The notes beneath the pieces were generated by a model, which was not told the DNA's origin, did no database searches, and was given only the letters and a program-made list of their open reading frames with translations. From assembly GCA_027485915.1 (NCBI GenBank), contig JAIXQA010000028.1, forward strand, positions 1 to 64,000: a stretch of 64,000 nucleotides of DNA. The letters are read 5' to 3'. The position numbers were made by a program, and so were the translations under genes. The stretch comes from Alphaproteobacteria bacterium. GTDB lineage: Bacteria > Pseudomonadota > Alphaproteobacteria > Caulobacterales > Aquidulcibacteraceae. How positions within the stretch are numbered: position 1 is the first letter of the stretch; each line of letters opens with the position of its first letter. Of this stretch, positions 61,655 through 64,000 are shown one piece after another.

Positions 61655-62218
61655 CTAGACCGGCTTCAAAAAGAATACTTCGGCTGCGCCATAGCTGCGG
61701 CTATCAATCGTTTCAAAGCCCTCAGCTTGAAGCGGGACCTCGCCTCGACCGCGCTCCAGCATGATGAGCGCTTGATCAGGCAACCACCCCTGCCGCAAGC
61801 CTTTCAGTGCTGCCAAATCAAAGCCCTTGGCATAGGGCGGGTCGAGAAACACCAGATCAAATGGGCCATTGGCTGAAGCCGGCATCGCCCCCAAATCCGT
61901 CGCATCGCGCTTCCAGACCCGGCTGATGCCTTGGGCCGAACAAGCCTCAATATTGGTTGCGAGAGCCGCCCTCGCCGCAGGGTCGGTATCGACGAACAAA
62001 CAGTGCCCCGCGCCGCGTGATAAGGCCTCCAAGCCCAGCCCGCCTGTTCCGGCAAATAAATCCAGCACTTTCGCCCCCGCCAAGCCGGGCGACCATGGTG
62101 CATGCTCTAGGATATTGAAAATAGCTTGACGCGCCCGATCCGAGGTGGGCCGTGTTGCGTCGCCTAGGGGCGCGACCAGCGCTTTTCCCTTCCACCGCCC
62201 TGAAACAATTCGCATCAA
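61655..62218 (-). CDS. rsmD: 16S rRNA (guanine(966)-N(2))-methyltransferase
   Basis: Methylates G966 of 16S rRNA. 187 residues. N-terminal RIVSGRWKGKALVAPLGDATRPTSDRARQAIFN is characteristic of RsmD. SAM-binding motif I is VLDLFAGTGGLGLEALSRGA (about 50-69), and the catalytic motif is VFLDPPYAKGFD (about 122). A nearby second ATG (62215) could be used. It ends close to the convergent J-domain gene. Overlaps with no other gene. Confidence 0.95.
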   Translation of the reverse strand: MMRIVSGRWKGKALVAPLGDATRPTSDRARQAIFNILEHAPWSPGLAGAKVLDLFAGTGGLGLEALSRGAGHCLFVDTDPAARAALATNIEACSAQGISRVWKRDATDLGAMPASANGPFDLVFLDPPYAKGFDLAALKGLRQGWLPDQALIMLERGRGEVPLQAEGFETIDSRSYGAAEVFFLKPV

Positions 62219-62226
62219 TCTGGCCT

Positions 62227-62775
62227 CTAAGTCGTCTTGGCCAAATGGCGATCAAGCTTTTCGTGCAATTGAGCAAGATGTTGACGCAGCAAAGCAATTT
62301 CATGCTCTGATTTCACATTGACCTCGTAATCCATACGTGTCGTCAGGCGATCTTTCTCAGCCTGACGGTTCTGGGCCATCATGATGATGGGCGCTTGGAT
62401 GGCTGCCAACATCGATAGGATCAGGTTCAAGAAAATGAACGGATAGGGGTCAAAGCGGGCTTGGCCGTGTAAGATGACCAAGTTCAGCATCGCCCAGATG
62501 AACAGAAAAATACCAAAACTGATCACAAAGCCCCAAGAGCCGCCGACCTCGGCGACCCGGTCTGCGAGCCTCTGGCCAAAGGTGGTTTGCAACTCGAATG
62601 CTTCGTTTGCATCCTGCGTGCTGTGAACCCGGTGCGCAATCGCGCAAACCAGGGCTTGGTCCTTCGCAGAAAGTCGTGCAAATCCACCCTCTTCGAGAAG
62701 GATTTGACCCAGCATATGCGCCTGACTAGGGGGCAGATCAGCAGGAACTGTCGCTGATGTGTAAGTTTCAGTCAT
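62227..62775 (-). CDS. DUF1003 membrane protein
   Basis: 182 residues. After an N-terminal soluble part (LPPSQAHMLGQILLEEGG), the DUF1003 unit begins AVGGSWGFVISFGIFLFIWAML. Two spans (about 82-104 and 115-137) surround ARFDPYPFIFLNLILSMLAAIQAPIIMMAQNRQ. A C-terminal charged coil (YEVNVKSEHEIALLRQHLAQLHEKL) follows. Function unknown; likely an inner-membrane cytoplasmic-facing helix hairpin with coiled-coil tail. It is 8 bases upstream of rsmD on the same strand, so the two can be cotranscribed. Confidence 0.92.
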   Translation of the reverse strand: MTETYTSATVPADLPPSQAHMLGQILLEEGGFARLSAKDQALVCAIAHRVHSTQDANEAFELQTTFGQRLADRVAEVGGSWGFVISFGIFLFIWAMLNLVILHGQARFDPYPFIFLNLILSMLAAIQAPIIMMAQNRQAEKDRLTTRMDYEVNVKSEHEIALLRQHLAQLHEKLDRHLAKTT

Positions 62776-62849
62776 GTTAAGGCCTCCAAATCAGCCTAAT
62801 CATCTCTATATGACAAAGATGCGAACCACAATTTTTTAGGATCGGTCCC

Positions 62850-63104
62850 ATGGCAGCAGTCACTATCTATACCAAGTATTTTTGCCCCTATTGCGAGCGG
62901 GCCATAGCTCTCTTGGAAAAGAAGGGGGCCGATATCACTAATATCGAGGCCGCTTCCAACCCGGAGGTCCGTGCCAAGATGAATGAATTATCGGGGCGCA
63001 ACACGTTTCCGCAGATCTTCATCGGCGGAACCCATATTGGCGGCTGCGATGACTTGATGGCACTGGAGGCCAAAGGCGGCCTCGATCCACTCTTGAGCGC
63101 CTAG
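62850..63104 (+). CDS. grxC: glutaredoxin 3
   Basis: 84 residues. The redox-active CPYC is at about 12-15 (YTKYFCPYCERA). The cis-Pro region NTFPQIFIGGTHIGGCDDLMAL binds glutathione. Dithiol type. The next gene, a nitrilase-family amidase, starts two bases after the stop, and a DUF1178 gene follows, a common alphaproteobacterial string. It probably serves thiol-disulfide homeostasis. Confidence 0.97.
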   Translation: MAAVTIYTKYFCPYCERAIALLEKKGADITNIEAASNPEVRAKMNELSGRNTFPQIFIGGTHIGGCDDLMALEAKGGLDPLLSA

Positions 63105-63106
63105 CC

Positions 63107-63925
63107 TTGGTTAAGGTCGCGCTCCTCCAATTGCGCACGCCGGCACGCTTGGATGCGGCGCGCGCGCAGCTTGAGCCCTTGTTGACCCGCGCCGCTAAAG
63201 CCGGGGCCAAGCTGATCGTCACACCGGAAGGCACCAATATTCTTCAGCGCGACCGCGCCCGCTTTGATGAAGCGGCCCTCTTTGAAGATGAGCCAGAGGC
63301 GCTGGATTGGTATGGCGAACAGGCCAAGGCCTATGGCGTGCATCTGCTGATCGGCTCGGCCCTATTAAAACGGCGCAGCGGCAAAGCAGCCAATCGCAGC
63401 CATTTGTTTGGCCCGGACGGCAGCCTTTTAGCCACTTATGACAAAATCCACCTATTCGATGTGAACTTGGGTGCGGGGCAAGAAACGCGCGAAAGCCATG
63501 CCTATGAGCCGGGCGACAAAGCAGTCGTGGTGGAGACAGACTTTGGCACGTTGGGCCTGACGATTTGCTATGATGTGCGCTTCCCGCATTTGTATCGGGA
63601 CTTGGCGAAAGCCGGTGCCCAAATTATCGCGGTTCCCGCAGCCTTTACCGCCCCTACCGGAAAAGCGCATTGGCATGTGTTGCTGCGCGCCCGCGCGATT
63701 GAGACCGGGGCCTTCATTCTGGCCGCCGCCCAAGGTGGTAATCACGAAGATGGCCGCGCCACTTTTGGCCATAGTCTGATTATTTCCCCATGGGGCGAAA
63801 TCATTGGTGAACTTCCGCACGATAATCTGGGCGTGTTGTTTGCCGAACTCGATCTTGAGCGCGTCAGCAGCGCCCGTGAAAGAATTCCCTGTTTGACCCA
63901 TGACCGTGACTATCAAAGCCCATGA
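63107..63925 (+). CDS. carbon-nitrogen hydrolase (nitrilase superfamily, Nit-like)
   Basis: 272 residues, starting at a TTG (63107; MVKVALLQLRTP), two bases after the grxC stop. The Glu-Lys-Cys triad is visible: E in VTPEGTNILQ (about 45), K in YDKIHLFDVN (about 115) and C in GLTICYDVRFPHLYR (about 152). AETGAFILAAAQGGNHEDGR and ERIPCLTHDRDY follow. Nit1/NIT2-type amidases repair deaminated glutathione or act on omega-amides, which suits a gene beside a glutaredoxin. The family is certain; the exact substrate is inferred. Confidence 0.94.
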   Translation: MVKVALLQLRTPARLDAARAQLEPLLTRAAKAGAKLIVTPEGTNILQRDRARFDEAALFEDEPEALDWYGEQAKAYGVHLLIGSALLKRRSGKAANRSHLFGPDGSLLATYDKIHLFDVNLGAGQETRESHAYEPGDKAVVVETDFGTLGLTICYDVRFPHLYRDLAKAGAQIIAVPAAFTAPTGKAHWHVLLRARAIETGAFILAAAQGGNHEDGRATFGHSLIISPWGEIIGELPHDNLGVLFAELDLERVSSARERIPCLTHDRDYQSP

Positions 63926-64000
63926 TTAAATATGCGCTTCGCTGCGATCAGGCCCATGATTGGGAGGCCTGGTTTGATTCCATCTCAGGCTATGAGGCTC
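63922..64000 (+). CDS. DUF1178 family protein (5' part)
   Basis: Only the first 26 codons lie in the window: MIKYALRCDQAHDWEAWFDS, then ISGYEA. The DUF1178 N-terminus has a Cys and His pair (ALRC..AHDWEAWF) that suggests a zinc-binding site. It starts with ATGA overlapping the stop of the nitrilase gene, so the two are translationally coupled. The grxC-nitrilase-DUF1178 order is common in alphaproteobacteria. Confidence 0.85.
   Translation, partial: MIKYALRCDQAHDWEAWFDSISGYEA

Noticed and set aside
1-64000. CRISPR array, IS element or prophage
   Set aside because: No regularly spaced repeats, transposase, integrase or phage structural gene was seen in any frame.

Overview
The window looks like a chromosomal segment of an alphaproteobacterium, most likely an aquatic, Caulobacterales/Hyphomonadaceae-like lineage. 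The evidence is gene content and neighbourhood. There is an FtsZ with a long Q/P-rich linker and an IPTFLRK-type tail, and a dcw-type ddl-ftsQ-ftsA group near ftsZ-lpxC. There is a 6S RNA locus upstream of 5-formyl-THF cyclo-ligase, a DUF1285-Nudix pair, a moxR-DUF58-DUF4159 operon and a GrxC-nitrilase-DUF1178 string. Two very large TonB-dependent receptors and S9 peptidases suggest peptide or polymer scavenging. G+C is moderately high in core genes and visibly lower in a few insert-like genes. No IS element, prophage or CRISPR array was seen.

Layout. 0.1-7.4 kb: tRNA-Leu(TAG), an orphan DUF2283 protein, an acyl-CoA-dehydrogenase-like flavoprotein, a YebC/PmpR regulator, a YmdB-type phosphoesterase, 5-formyl-THF cyclo-ligase with 6S RNA upstream, a KirBac-type potassium channel, an inositol monophosphatase and AnmK. 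7.4-12.9 kb: an unknown secreted protein lying between anmK and tyrS, then tyrS, glmM and lpxC. 13-19.9 kb: division and wall genes. ftsZ, ftsA, ftsQ and ddl are on the minus strand, but murI-murB sit on the plus strand between ftsA and ftsZ, so the usual ftsA-ftsZ pair is split. The ftsZ/murI intergenic region has four GANTC sites, the target of the CcrM methylase. 20-30.2 kb: an A+T-rich S9-like hydrolase, Nudix and DUF1285 genes, then the four-gene moxR/DUF58/DUF4159/vWA-like membrane operon. 30.2-33.7 kb: a GNAT, a SOUL haem-binding-like protein, tRNA-Gln(TTG) and SppA.

34-51 kb is the accessory, nutrient-facing part. It holds TonB receptor 1, a divergent pair of TPR proteins that each end in an iron/2-oxoglutarate hydroxylase domain, a small secreted protein, TonB receptor 2, an exported S9 peptidase, an OppA lipoprotein and OppB/OppC permeases. 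Receptor 2, the peptidase and OppABC read as an outer-membrane-to-cytoplasm peptide uptake route, but no OppD/OppF ATPase gene is present. 51-64 kb: a DUF442 phosphatase-like protein, an ATP-grasp-like gene coupled to a metallo-hydrolase, a sulfatase, a DUF1499 protein, an acyl-CoA ligase, an SDR, PdxH, a J-domain protein, RsmD, a DUF1003 protein, glutaredoxin 3, a nitrilase-family amidase and the start of a DUF1178 gene.

The most interesting points are the split ftsA/ftsZ arrangement with a GANTC-rich ftsZ promoter region, the paired TPR-hydroxylases beside TonB receptor 1, and the coupled ATP-grasp-like/MBL pair of unknown function. No wholly new system can be demonstrated from sequence alone.
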